A stretch of 64,000 nucleotides of DNA from Nitrospira sp. (lineage in GTDB: Bacteria > Nitrospirota > Nitrospiria > Nitrospirales > Nitrospiraceae). Made by a program: the position numbers and the translations under genes. This document shows positions 35,234 to 44,706 of this stretch, in pieces (position 1 is the first letter of the stretch; each line of letters begins with the position of its first letter). The notes beneath the pieces are model-generated. The model saw only the letters and a program-made list of their open reading frames with translations, had not been told where the DNA came from and searched no databases. The DNA lies in contig JAFEBH010000002.1 in the NCBI GenBank assembly GCA_018242765.1, positions 124,001 to 188,000 on the forward strand, read 5' to 3'.

Positions 35234-35268
35234 GATTCATTGTGTGCTAAGACAATGCCTTCCGCCCG

Positions 35269-36318
35269 ATGGGAACTGATATGCCGTTGACCTTACTGGG
35301 GCGACACAATCCCCTCGCCTCTGCTTCCGAACAACTTAAAGTGCTGGAACGGCCCATCCCGAATCCACCCTTTGAGGCGCAACTCGATCAAGCCGGCCTG
35401 CATCCCCTCCACGCCACTGGAATCACCGTCTTCCAGATCAATGTCGGCAAACTCTGCAACCAGACCTGTCGCCATTGCCACGTCGATGCCGGTCCTGATC
35501 GCCCCGAAACCATGTCATTGGAAACGGCACAGCAGTGTATAAGAGCCCTTGCCAAGACCGACATTCCCACGGTGGATATCACGGGTGGCGCACCGGAGCT
35601 CAATCCGCATTTTCAGTGGCTCGTCGAACAATCCCGCAGGCTTGGTCGACATGTCATGGACCGCTGCAATCTGTCCGTGCTGCTGCTTCCCTCACAGGCA
35701 GACTTGGCAGAATTCTTAGCCCATCATCGGGTTGAAATCATCGCCTCCCTGCCGTCCTACCGTGCCAGCCAGACGGATGCACAACGAGGCGAGGGAATCT
35801 TTGAGAAGTCCTTGGATGGACTTCGACTCTTAAACCGGCTTGGCTATGGTCGACCGAACGGCGGCCTCGGTTTGAACCTGGTCTACAATCCCGTTGGGGC
35901 GTTTCTGCCTCCCAAGCAAGAAGCCATTGAAGCCCAATTCAAGAAGGAGCTACGAACTAAACACGGTATTGAGTTCAACCGGCTCTATACAATCACGAAT
36001 ATGCCGATCAGCCGGTTCCTAGAATTTCTTGTTGAAAGCGGCAACTATGAGCAGTACATGACACGCCTCGCCAATGCGTTCAATCCTACCGCCGCCGCCG
36101 GCGTCATGTGTCGGTCTACACTGTCAGTCGGATGGGACGGCAAATTATACGACTGCGATTTCAACCAGATGCTGGAGCTTCCCATTGACCATGGCGCACC
36201 GGCGCATATCCGCGACTTCGACCCGGCTCAGCTCAATCATCGTCGAATCGTAACCCGCAACCATTGCTATGGATGTACGGCCAGCTCCGGGTCATCCTGT
36301 GGTGGAGCCGTTACCTAA
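35269..36318 (+). CDS. arsS: Arsenosugar biosynthesis radical SAM protein
   Basis: 349 aa. CNQTCRHCHVDA is the radical SAM CxxxCxxC cluster motif. GGAPELNPHF follows, and CRSTLSVGWDGKLYDCDFNQML with CYGCTASSGSSCGG forms the C-terminal SPASM-like cysteine region of the ArsS/DUF3641 family. It joins an adenosyl group to methylated arsenic on the way to arsenosugars. It sits 35 bp after arsR and 34 bp before pstS. The start could instead be the ATG at 35281. Confidence 0.9.
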   Translation: MGTDMPLTLLGRHNPLASASEQLKVLERPIPNPPFEAQLDQAGLHPLHATGITVFQINVGKLCNQTCRHCHVDAGPDRPETMSLETAQQCIRALAKTDIPTVDITGGAPELNPHFQWLVEQSRRLGRHVMDRCNLSVLLLPSQADLAEFLAHHRVEIIASLPSYRASQTDAQRGEGIFEKSLDGLRLLNRLGYGRPNGGLGLNLVYNPVGAFLPPKQEAIEAQFKKELRTKHGIEFNRLYTITNMPISRFLEFLVESGNYEQYMTRLANAFNPTAAAGVMCRSTLSVGWDGKLYDCDFNQMLELPIDHGAPAHIRDFDPAQLNHRRIVTRNHCYGCTASSGSSCGGAVT

Positions 36319-36352
36319 CGGATAATCTTAACGAAGATATGGAGATGTGTTG

Positions 36353-37216
36353 ATGTATAGATATCTGAATCTTTACCGCGAACAGATCGACAACTTGTTT
36401 CCCCTAGTCCTTCTACTTGCGCTGTGCGGAATACCAGGAATCGCAACAGCCCAGACGGCCGGAGCTGAACTGTCCGGCAAACTCGTGGTGACAGGTGCCA
36501 GCACCCTCGCCCCACTGATCAGCGAGATCGGCAAGCGCTTTGAGGGTCTCTATCCCAAAGTGCGCGTGGATGTGCAAACCGGTGGCTCGTCCCGCGGCGT
36601 CGCGGATACGCGCCAGGGGCTTGCCGACATCGGGATGGTCTCTCGCGCCATGAAAGATGAAGAGAAGGACCTGCATGCGTTTCCGGTTGCTCGCGATGGC
36701 GTGAGTATCATTCTCCACAAAGACAATTCGGTCCAGACTCTCACAGACGAACAAGTGGTCGCGATTTACACAGGAAAGATTACCAATTGGAAAGATGTCG
36801 GCGGGAGGGACGCTCCGATCACTGTCGTCAACAAGGCGGAAGGCCGATCGACGCTGGAAGTGTTTTTGCACTACTTCAAGCTGAAGAATGCGGACGTCAA
36901 GGCGCAGGTAGTGATCGGCGATAACGAGCAGGGAGTGAAAACCGTCGCGGGTAGTCGTCACGCCATCGGATACGTTTCCATCGGAACAGCCGAATATGAC
37001 GAATCGCAAGGAGTGCCAATCAAGCTGCTCCCGACCGGAGGGGTGACCGCCTCCACAGAGACGGTGCGAAACGGAACTTTTCCGATTTCTCGTCCACTCC
37101 ACATCGTCACTCGAACTCCACCGGCCGGATTAACCAAAGCTTTTATCGCCTATGCCCAGTCCAAAACCGTCCATGACATCATTGCACAACAATACTTTGT
37201 CCCATTGGTCAACTGA
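36353..37216 (+). CDS. pstS: Phosphate ABC transporter substrate-binding protein
   Basis: 287 aa from the ATG at 36353 (ggag 8 bp upstream); upstream GTG/TTG codons are also in frame. There is a signal peptide of about 35 residues. The mature protein has VVTGASTLAPLI, the phosphate-binding loop, then GGSSRGVADTRQGLADIGMVSR and KAEGRSTLEVFL. The periplasmic protein delivers phosphate to PstCA. Only 34 bp separate it from arsS, so the ars and pst genes may be co-transcribed. pstC begins inside its 3' end. Confidence 0.92.
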   Translation: MYRYLNLYREQIDNLFPLVLLLALCGIPGIATAQTAGAELSGKLVVTGASTLAPLISEIGKRFEGLYPKVRVDVQTGGSSRGVADTRQGLADIGMVSRAMKDEEKDLHAFPVARDGVSIILHKDNSVQTLTDEQVVAIYTGKITNWKDVGGRDAPITVVNKAEGRSTLEVFLHYFKLKNADVKAQVVIGDNEQGVKTVAGSRHAIGYVSIGTAEYDESQGVPIKLLPTGGVTASTETVRNGTFPISRPLHIVTRTPPAGLTKAFIAYAQSKTVHDIIAQQYFVPLVN

Positions 37217-38051
37217 CGACCTCCTCTGCTGGCTCTTGCGTGGCCTTGCCGCCGTCGCCGGCACGATCGTCATCCTCATCGTGACCTTTCTGATCGTAGA
37301 GGCACTGCCCGTCCTTCATCGAATCGGCCTGCTTCGATTCTTTACCGACCCATCTTGGCACCCGGCCGAAGGCTTCTACAATCTGACTCCGATGCTGTGG
37401 GGGACTCTCTTCGCTATGGCCGGTTCCGTGTTGATCGCCACACCCCTCGGCATTCTCTCTGCCGTATTCTGTCATTACTATGCGCCGCTTGCCCTTGCCC
37501 AGCCCTATCGTCGCCTGATTGAGCTGCTTGCCGGCATTCCTTCGGTAGTCTACGGATTCTGGGGGCTTGTGGTGCTGGTCCCGCTGATCGGCGAGATGCA
37601 CCCTCCAGGACCTAGCCTCTTGGCCGGTATCCTCATCCTCACGATCATGATCCTTCCCACTATTGCATTGATGGCCGACGCCAGTCTTGCCAATGTGCCA
37701 CAGCACTATATTCGCGGAGCGGCAGCATTAGGTCTCTCTCAATGGGCGACGATCCGAGGCGTCGTCTTCCCGGCCGCAAAATCGGGGCTTTTCACTGGAG
37801 TGATCCTGGAAACCGGCCGAGCCATCGGTGAGACCATGGCGATCCTCATGGTCTGTGGGAACGTAGTTCAGGCTCCTTCCAGCATATTTGATCCGATCCG
37901 AACGTTGACCGCCAATATCGCGCTGGAAATGGCCTATGCCCTCGACGACCACCGCGCGGCGCTGTTCGTCAGTGGGCTTGTCTTGATGGCTATGATCGTC
38001 GCTTTGACAATTGCAGCAGAATGGGTCAGCCGCGGGAGAATCTACGGCTGA
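37152..38051 (+). CDS. pstC: Phosphate ABC transporter permease
   Basis: 299 aa with six transmembrane helices. LIELLAGIPSVVYGFWGL and IRGAAALGLSQWATIRGVVFPAAKSGLFTGVILETGRAIGETMA (the EAA loop) identify the PstC/PstA class. PstC is usually encoded next to pstS. The ATG at 37152 lies within pstS; an ATG at 37173 or a TTG at 37197 is possible, and none has a good Shine-Dalgarno. Translation is probably coupled to pstS. Confidence 0.9.
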   Translation: MPSPKPSMTSLHNNTLSHWSTDDLLCWLLRGLAAVAGTIVILIVTFLIVEALPVLHRIGLLRFFTDPSWHPAEGFYNLTPMLWGTLFAMAGSVLIATPLGILSAVFCHYYAPLALAQPYRRLIELLAGIPSVVYGFWGLVVLVPLIGEMHPPGPSLLAGILILTIMILPTIALMADASLANVPQHYIRGAAALGLSQWATIRGVVFPAAKSGLFTGVILETGRAIGETMAILMVCGNVVQAPSSIFDPIRTLTANIALEMAYALDDHRAALFVSGLVLMAMIVALTIAAEWVSRGRIYG

Positions 38052-38052
38052 C

Positions 38053-38907
38053 ATGTGGGACCAATCGAGAACTCCAAAGGAATGGTTGGCATTCGCTCTT
38101 GTCTGGGGAACGGCCGGGCTTGTCACTGGCACCTTCTTCTGGCTGTTAAGCGATATCCTTTGGCACGGACTCAGCTATATCTCCTGGACGTTTCTGACTG
38201 CCCCGCCAGAGAACGCCGGACGCCGAGGGGGGATCGGGCCTATCTTGGTTTCGACAGCGTTGATTTTGGGGGTATGCCTCGCGGTCTCGCTGCCCATCGG
38301 CATCGGCACCGCTGTCCTCCTTGCTGAGTTTACCTCGGACCAAAGTCTCTTCGGACGGATGACTCGCCGGAGCCTTGATGTCCTGGCCGGTGTGCCGTCG
38401 ATCGTATTCGGTCTCTTCGGCAACGCTTTTTTTTGCAAGACGCTGGGCCTCGGCTTCTCGATCCTGTCCGGTGGGTTGACCTTGGCCTGCATGGTGCTGC
38501 CGATCTTAATCCGTTCAACCGAGGAAGGGTTTCGCGCCGTGCCGGTTGATTACAGGCTATCCGCCGCCGCACTTGGACTATCGCGCACCACAACACTTCT
38601 TCACCTGCTGCTACCGGCAGCGGTACCCGGTCTCATGGTTGGCCTCATCCTTGGGGTTGGCAGGGCGATTGCCGAAACCGCAGCGCTCATCTTCACCAGC
38701 GGTTATGTGGATCGGATGCCGGAGTCGTTACTCGATTCCGGTCGCGCGCTCTCCATTCATATCTTCGATCTTTCCATGAATGTCTCAGGTGGAGATGCGA
38801 ATGCCTATGCCTCGGCAGTGGTCTTAGTTGTCCTACTGCTCCTCATCAACGGGACCGCATCTTGGCTGGCAACATATGGCCTCCATCGAAAGATCCTCAC
38901 CATATGA
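38053..38907 (+). CDS. pstA: Phosphate ABC transporter permease
   Basis: 284 aa from the ATG at 38053, 1 bp after the pstC stop; a longer frame overlaps pstC. Six helices are expected. SLDVLAGVPSIVFGLFGN and YRLSAAALGLSRTTTLLHLLLPAAVPGLMVGLILGVGRAIAETAAL give the permease signature. With PstC it forms the transmembrane channel driven by PstB. Confidence 0.9.
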   Translation: MWDQSRTPKEWLAFALVWGTAGLVTGTFFWLLSDILWHGLSYISWTFLTAPPENAGRRGGIGPILVSTALILGVCLAVSLPIGIGTAVLLAEFTSDQSLFGRMTRRSLDVLAGVPSIVFGLFGNAFFCKTLGLGFSILSGGLTLACMVLPILIRSTEEGFRAVPVDYRLSAAALGLSRTTTLLHLLLPAAVPGLMVGLILGVGRAIAETAALIFTSGYVDRMPESLLDSGRALSIHIFDLSMNVSGGDANAYASAVVLVVLLLLINGTASWLATYGLHRKILTI

Positions 38908-39743
38908 CACCCGTTAAACCCGTCGCGGAGGTCCCCTCCCAGCCTCCGCTTGAAGATTCAACCGGTTCTCTTGAGCTTCATCCCTTTCTCGAGGTCGATC
39001 GGCTCAGCTTGCACTACCGGGGAAAGCCGGCGTTTCAGAACGTGACTCTATCGATCAACAAGGGATGCATCACGGCTTTGGTGGGACCATCCGGATGCGG
39101 GAAGACCAGCTTCCTCACCTGCCTGAACCGACTCACAGATTTAATCGCTGGCTGTCGTGTTTCAGGACGAATCACGATTGATGCGCTTGATATCTTGGGT
39201 CCTCGCACCGATGTCATCCAGCTACGCCGTCGTATCGGCATGATCTTCCAAAAACCAAACCCTTTCCCCCTGTCGATCCGAAAAAATCTTGAGTTCCCAC
39301 TGCGTGAGCACGGCATGCGCGATCAGGCTCAGCTCGTCACTGCCGTCGAAACCTCCCTACGAGATGTCGGCCTCTGGGATGAGGTCAAGGATTGGCTGGA
39401 CTCGCCGGCCTTGTCACTCTCCGGTGGCCAACAACAGCGCCTCTGTATTGCCAGGTCCTTGGCCCTTTCGCCGGAAATGCTGCTCATGGATGAACCCTGC
39501 AGCGCGCTCGATCCGATTTCCAGCGGTATCGTTGAGGATCTCATCGTCAGACTCCGTGGGCGCTATACGATTTTGATCGTCACTCACAACCTGGCTCAAG
39601 CTCGACGCATGGCGGACTATGCCGCCTTGTTCTGGGTTCAAAACGGAGCGGGGCGGCTGGTTGAAACCGGAACAGTGAAGCAACTATTTGAGAAGCCTCG
39701 TGATCCATTGACCGCCGCCTATGTCAACGGGATGCGAGGATAA
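38904..39743 (+). CDS. pstB: Phosphate ABC transporter ATPase
   Basis: 279 aa from the ATG at 38904, overlapping the pstA stop by ATGA. Walker A is GPSGCGKTSFL, the signature LSGGQQQRLC, Walker B LLMDEPCSALDP and the switch His THNLAQ. The protein ends DPLTAAYVNGMRG, a tail that also survives in a decayed copy at 44310-44521. No phoU gene follows. Confidence 0.92.
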   Translation: MTPVKPVAEVPSQPPLEDSTGSLELHPFLEVDRLSLHYRGKPAFQNVTLSINKGCITALVGPSGCGKTSFLTCLNRLTDLIAGCRVSGRITIDALDILGPRTDVIQLRRRIGMIFQKPNPFPLSIRKNLEFPLREHGMRDQAQLVTAVETSLRDVGLWDEVKDWLDSPALSLSGGQQQRLCIARSLALSPEMLLMDEPCSALDPISSGIVEDLIVRLRGRYTILIVTHNLAQARRMADYAALFWVQNGAGRLVETGTVKQLFEKPRDPLTAAYVNGMRG

Positions 39744-40125
39744 CCATGGGCCATCGACATGGCTGGCCACGCCATGAAAAAAGGATCCGGCGAAGCCGGG
39801 GATACCAGGGCTGGATTCTGGAACAGATATCGCCGTCTCAAGGCTTGTAGTAAGCCGACGACACACCATCACCAGCGACGATTTTTCAGTCGAAGACTAT
39901 ACAGAGTCTGGATACGCTTATGGGCTACTTGTATTGGATACCCTTCGTTATCTGAAGTCCGGCTAAGCCACACGGAAACCGATCTCACTCCAAAAGAGCA
40001 TTATCACAAGGCACGCAAGCGAAAATTAACAGTTCTGTAACAATGCCGTTACCATCCGGCAATCCTGAAGCAAGACAATATGAACTACTGGAGCGATCTA
40101 CCTACTATCGGGGGAGGAACAAGTG
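39744..40125. other. Intergenic region with candidate Pho box
   Basis: About 380 bp between pstB and the second PstS-like gene. No gene is recognised. The only notable signal is the Pho-box-like repeat at 40035-40052. The start of the region has short GC-rich inverted bases (ccggcgaagccgg near 39788) that could form a small hairpin after pstB. Confidence 0.5.
40035..40052 (+). promoter_or_regulatory. Candidate Pho box
   Basis: CTGTAAC-AATG-CCGTTAC consists of two 7-bp direct repeats spaced by 4 bp, the architecture of PhoB sites (consensus CTGTCAT-N4-CTGTCAT). It lies 73 bp upstream of the PstS-like gene start, which fits a phosphate-starvation promoter. Inference from pattern only. Confidence 0.45.
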
Positions 40126-41202
40126 ATGAACCGATTTTTGAGAGTATTTACACTTGAATGTGCTCTGCTCTCTGCTTTTCACCTTTTCTATTTTGTTGAG
40201 CGGTCTTCAGCCGAGCATAGCGACCCCCTCGCTACCGTGACCGCGAGTTCGACCCTGGCCCATTACAGTCCAAAGAGACTCGTCTCAGGCGCATTCAAAG
40301 TTCAAAGCTCGGAAGCACTGTTTCCACTGCTCACTCGCCTCAGTGCAGATTTTCAGAGATTTCAGCCGAAAGTGACCATTGAAATAAAGAAAGGAACCTC
40401 TAAGGCTGTTACGGAGTTTCTACAGCCGCCTTTACGTAAAACAGGCAAGATTATGATGATAGATGATAGGTCTTCCAGCTTCCAACTACTTGCTGCCACC
40501 CATCAGCTTTCCGATGCTGAAATAAAAGAATTCGTCACTCAACATGGCTATGAACCGATGGCTATGCCTGTGGCCGTCGACGCCGTCGCGCTCTATGTGC
40601 ACAAGGATAATCCGCTCCCTGGGCTTACACTTGATCAGGTCGATGCCATATTCTCGTCGACGCGAAAACGCGGAGCCAAAAACGACATCTCGCAATGGGG
40701 TCACCTTGGATTGGCTGAAGACTGGGAAGCGGCACCGATTAGGCTTTATGGCCGTGACAGGCGGTCAGAGGCCAGGGCAATGTTTCTGGAGCACGCACTT
40801 GCCGGAGGCGAGTTCAAATCGAGTGTTCAAGAACATCCGGGAGTCGCCTCTGTTGCATTAAACATCAATCATAACCCTATGGGCATAGGGTACAGTGCTC
40901 TTGGCTTGCACACAGCAAACGTGCGGACCGTCCCCGTTGCGGAAAAGGATGGGATGCCCTTTGTACTGCCGACTCGAGAGACTGTGGCCGATCAAACCTA
41001 TCCGCTTCGACATGCCTTGTACCTCTATTTCGACCAATCTCCGAAAACGTCCTTGCCTGAATCGGTTCAGGAATTCTTGACTTTCATTATGAGTCAGGAG
41101 GGAGAAGAGACCGTGATGAGAGCTGGATTGTTCCCCTTATCTCATGTTCAAGCCGAGAACAGGACTAGCAGCATAATTGCCCTGCCGTACTCTCCCAGCT
41201 GA
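40126..41202 (+). CDS. PstS-like substrate-binding protein
   Basis: 358 aa from the ATG at 40126 (ggggagg upstream); a GTG precedes it. There is a signal peptide of about 30 residues. The fold is that of PBP-like phosphate-binding proteins: AFKVQSSEALFPLLTRLSADFQRFQPKVTIEIKKG, DAVALYVHKDNPLPGLTLDQVDAIF and YGRDRRSEARAMFLEH. The phosphate loop differs from canonical PstS, so ligand and affinity may differ. It precedes an outer-membrane porin of the phosphate-selective type. Confidence 0.8.
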   Translation: MNRFLRVFTLECALLSAFHLFYFVERSSAEHSDPLATVTASSTLAHYSPKRLVSGAFKVQSSEALFPLLTRLSADFQRFQPKVTIEIKKGTSKAVTEFLQPPLRKTGKIMMIDDRSSSFQLLAATHQLSDAEIKEFVTQHGYEPMAMPVAVDAVALYVHKDNPLPGLTLDQVDAIFSSTRKRGAKNDISQWGHLGLAEDWEAAPIRLYGRDRRSEARAMFLEHALAGGEFKSSVQEHPGVASVALNINHNPMGIGYSALGLHTANVRTVPVAEKDGMPFVLPTRETVADQTYPLRHALYLYFDQSPKTSLPESVQEFLTFIMSQEGEETVMRAGLFPLSHVQAENRTSSIIALPYSPS

Positions 41203-41282
41203 TGAATCACTAAAATATCCGGCAGGAACGCCGTCGTTCGAGCTACGACACAATAATAGAATTCTACCCAGGAGGAGTTTAC

Positions 41283-42860
41283 ATGAGGGGATTGTATAGG
41301 GCGGCGGATACTGCCCGAATGATACTTGTCAGCACATTGACCGCCGCAACCATCGTGTTATTCCAACAACCCATATTGGCCCAGGAGCTTTCATCTAATA
41401 CGATGCCGTTGCCTGCTCCAATGCAAATCGCTCAACAGGTCGAACCAGGACCGGAAAAGCAAGGACCTTCATCAGCTGGCCAGGCTACACAGGGCACCAT
41501 TTCGCTGGAAGACCTGCTTCTTCAGAAGGGCACCATTACCAAGGATGACTGGCTCAGGATTCGTGCGGAACAGGAGTATCAAGCCGCTGAACAAACACGA
41601 CGGTTGGACAATTTGGAGGACTGGAAGAGTAAAGCAGAAGGGCTTCCGATTTTGCGGGACAAGGTCAATTTCGGTCTGAACGCGCTCCAATTTCTGTATG
41701 GACACGTCAATGCACAGGTTCCTGAAGGAAGAAGTCAGGATAGTTTCTCTGTTCGCCGCGCGGAGGTGTTGTTCTGGGGAAAGCTCAGCGACTACCTTCC
41801 CCGATGGCACATGCTGATGGAATTCCAAAGCAGCGGTAGTACGAGCAACACACCTCTGACTGGCGCCTCCACAACGTCTGTGGGCACCTTCTTTCGAGAA
41901 GCCTACATCGACGTGCGCCCGATTCAATCGTGGGCGCCGAACCTGAACATGATCAGGATGGGGATCTTCCGGATGCCGTTCGGCATCTTCACGGAAACGT
42001 CCGGAGGCCTCAGGGATATCATTAGTTCTCCCTATCTGAACGGTGTTGGCGGCGGCGGTGGACCGGGGCAGAATAGAAACGGCACGGGCGGCGCCATAGA
42101 ATTTCTTCAGGAGCGCGATTACTTTGTCGATGTACGCGGGAAGGTTTTAAGCGGGAAAGTTCTCAATGGCCTCGAATACGTGGTCGGGATCATGAATAAC
42201 AATAACTTTCAGGCCAACGGGATCGTCAGCAACACATCGGGGGTCGGCGGAGCCAATCAGCCGAAAGCGGTGTACACCCGTATCCGGCTGTTTGGAGACG
42301 ACGTGTCGTTCATCAGCTTCACCATGATCCAGGGGACGTCAAACAACGCGGGGACCTTCATCAATGGGCGTGGCAAGGGCCACTTTGACCGGTATGGCAT
42401 AGATTTTCGCTACAATCCGAAATTTTTGCCTGGATTCATGATGTATGGCGAATACTGGCAAGGCCATGACGGTTCGAATGCAACCACGGTAGGGACAGCG
42501 GCCAACGGAGCCTGCCTTGATACGTGCGGCGGGTCCGGTGCGCCGGGTGCCCAGCGACGCACATGGTATGTCCTGGCGAAGTATCTCTTCACGGAAGGAC
42601 CACTTGAGAACTTTGAGCCGGTCTACATGTATGAGGAGTTCGATCCTAATACCAGGTTATCGAACGACCTCTACACCAGGCACATCGCTGGCTTGACCTA
42701 CTATTTTGAAAACTTCCCCCCCAAAATGCAGTCCAAGGTGCAGTTCAACTATGAGTTTCGGCACCATTCAGGATTGGGGCCCGGCATCGCGCTCAATGCC
42801 GCGACGGACCCCTTTGCCCAAAACGCATTTTTCTTCCAGTGGCAGGTTCGATTCATGTAG
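41283..42860 (+). CDS. OprP/OprO-type (phosphate-selective) porin
   Basis: 525 aa from an ATG with ccaggagga upstream. The signal peptide ends near residue 34 (LAQE). A short coiled-coil region at about 70-115 (LEDLLLQKGTITKDDWLRI) may trimerise. The beta-barrel begins KVNFGLNALQFLYGHV and ends in an aromatic-rich strand (FFFQWQVRFM). The family forms trimeric outer-membrane channels for phosphate or polyphosphate. Position after a PstS-like gene and near pstSCAB supports phosphate uptake. Confidence 0.8.
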   Translation: MRGLYRAADTARMILVSTLTAATIVLFQQPILAQELSSNTMPLPAPMQIAQQVEPGPEKQGPSSAGQATQGTISLEDLLLQKGTITKDDWLRIRAEQEYQAAEQTRRLDNLEDWKSKAEGLPILRDKVNFGLNALQFLYGHVNAQVPEGRSQDSFSVRRAEVLFWGKLSDYLPRWHMLMEFQSSGSTSNTPLTGASTTSVGTFFREAYIDVRPIQSWAPNLNMIRMGIFRMPFGIFTETSGGLRDIISSPYLNGVGGGGGPGQNRNGTGGAIEFLQERDYFVDVRGKVLSGKVLNGLEYVVGIMNNNNFQANGIVSNTSGVGGANQPKAVYTRIRLFGDDVSFISFTMIQGTSNNAGTFINGRGKGHFDRYGIDFRYNPKFLPGFMMYGEYWQGHDGSNATTVGTAANGACLDTCGGSGAPGAQRRTWYVLAKYLFTEGPLENFEPVYMYEEFDPNTRLSNDLYTRHIAGLTYYFENFPPKMQSKVQFNYEFRHHSGLGPGIALNAATDPFAQNAFFFQWQVRFM

Positions 42861-43174
42861 TGTGCTCTAGTTCGTTTGGCTCATGAGATGTTTCAGGCTG
42901 TATACTGGAACGGTGCAGGATAAGAGGGATGGACTACGGGCTAGCTGCCTATGGCTCAGGGGTATGAGCACGATCGAGACGGTATCCCTGCAAACGGGCA
43001 CTTAGAAGTAGGGTGTCCGTAGGCTGGACCTGCAACCGTCGTGAGTGTCGAGAATTTTCCCGCGAGCCTTGAACTGAATAGACTCAGGATATCCGTCGTG
43101 AGACTTCAGGTGAGCAAGAAATCGGCAGGCGATCCGCGCCGCGAAAGGCGAGGCGCAACACTTGGGGAGGTCAC
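42861..43174. other. Intergenic region, nothing recognised
   Basis: 314 bp between the porin and a lipoprotein gene. No frame, hairpin terminator or known RNA motif is evident. A ttggggagg ribosome binding site at the right edge belongs to the next gene. Confidence 0.5.
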
Positions 43175-44176
43175 ATGTGCAAACAGTCCATGGGTATTCC
43201 GCTCAATGGCGGGCTCGTGATCATGCATACAACACTCAAAGACGGACAGCCTGTCATAGTGCACCCTGTTTTGACTTCGATCACCTTCAGCCTATTGTTG
43301 CTAATCACAGTTATCGGCGACCTAACTGGTTGTAGTTTCTTGAGCAGTGATCGGGTGGTGTACAACCAAGCCGGCATTCACATCGGCCTGGAAGGCGATC
43401 CGACGGTCGCCCGTTCACATCAGCTTGTTTTAAATAATCATCCCCTGGACCTGACGCCGCATGAGATTGAATCGCTTCTTCGGCCCATTCAGCTCATCGG
43501 ATACAGTGGTACTCTTTCGGGTTTGATAACGAAACCGCAACCGGTCCCCCTTTTTACTCATCAGGAGTTATCGACGATCTCCAAATATCTGGCCAACGCG
43601 TTACGAGAAGCCAAGCCCGATGAACGAGTGTCCTTCTCATTGCCGAAACCGGACGTGACGTATGGCGAAGAGCGAACAGTCGGATCCTTGTTTTTTCGCG
43701 GGCCTTATCTCCACGTGGTTGTGAACGACCATTCTTCGATCATTCGCACCGATACCGGGGGAGGGGATTATAAAGATATCCGTGATACCAAGGGTATGCA
43801 GTTAGGAATCGTGGGGAGCGATCAAGCAGCAACCGTGCCGCCCATCGAGGAACCTCGATGGGCGCCCTTCGACAGGGTTCACATCTCGCTCTTCGTGAAA
43901 GAGCTGTCAGATCGAAAGGGAACGACTTCGTCTGTACGTCCGAAGCAAGGGAGAACAGACTCACCAGTTTCTCTACACACCGCAACATCACCAGAGCCTC
44001 TTCAGGGTAGTACCTCGCCGAAGGAGTTGCATCGTCAAATGCGGGAACTCTCCGGCACGAATCAGGAGCTGAAAGATCGGCTCGATGAACAGAATAAACG
44101 GATGGAGCAGTTACAAAAGCAGGTCGAGCAATTACAGCGAGAGGTGCCCCACTCGGATTTGAAGGGCCAGCCATAA
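43175..44176 (+). CDS. Putative lipoprotein with C-terminal coiled coil
   Basis: 333 aa. A hydrophobic segment (about 34-50) ends in a lipobox-like LTGC at about 50-53. The start may therefore be the internal ATG at 43223, although ggggagg precedes 43175. The middle region (about 60-230) has no recognised family. Residues 285-325 form a heptad-like coiled coil (ELHRQMRELSGTNQELKDRL). Probably lipid-anchored in the envelope. Confidence 0.6.
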   Translation: MCKQSMGIPLNGGLVIMHTTLKDGQPVIVHPVLTSITFSLLLLITVIGDLTGCSFLSSDRVVYNQAGIHIGLEGDPTVARSHQLVLNNHPLDLTPHEIESLLRPIQLIGYSGTLSGLITKPQPVPLFTHQELSTISKYLANALREAKPDERVSFSLPKPDVTYGEERTVGSLFFRGPYLHVVVNDHSSIIRTDTGGGDYKDIRDTKGMQLGIVGSDQAATVPPIEEPRWAPFDRVHISLFVKELSDRKGTTSSVRPKQGRTDSPVSLHTATSPEPLQGSTSPKELHRQMRELSGTNQELKDRLDEQNKRMEQLQKQVEQLQREVPHSDLKGQP

Positions 44177-44309
44177 CAAGGCTGCTCCCGTCCCGTAGTT
44201 GAACCCCCTATCGCGCACCACTGCATCGATTGTGTTCCCTGATGGTCGGTATTCGTGCTCTCGTTCATGAGGGGGGGCCCTCCTTCAAGAAGGAGTGAGA
44301 ATTATCATC

Positions 44310-44521
44310 GACGTACTTGAGGATCTCATCGTCAGCCTGCACGCGTGTCAGCCCATCTGAATCGCGACGCACACCCTGCCAAGCTCGACACATCGCCGGA
44401 TTACACCGCCTTATTTGTCGTACAAAGCGGAGTGGATCAACTCGTTGAGAGCGGGTCAAGAAGATTTTGAGGATCCCAAGACCCACTGACCGCTGCCTAT
44501 GTCGACGGTATGCGGGGATAG
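44310..44521 (+). pseudogene. Decayed 3' end of a pstB gene
   Basis: acttgaggatctcatcgtcag at the left and ccactgaccgctgcctatgt, then cgacggtatgcggggatag, at the right correspond to VEDLIVRL and DPLTAAYVNGMRG of the intact pstB (39528-39743). The spacing is nearly the same but the interior has degenerated, and stops and frameshifts are present. Only the last third remains. It implies a former second pst operon or a duplication, now lost, downstream of the PstS-like and porin genes. The remainder of 44177-44706 holds nothing recognisable. Confidence 0.7.
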
Positions 44522-44706
44522 CGGGACAGCGATGAGCCTTACAGTCATTTGAAATGAGTTTGAGCATGCATGCCTCTGGAATCGATCACATCACTCCATC
44601 TCTATTCTCCGGCTTGCAGATCTATCTGGATCTTGTCACTCCCGGCTACACTCTGGTATGGTGCAGCGCTGTTGTTTCATCACCAATTGTATTCGGACAT
44701 CGCTGA

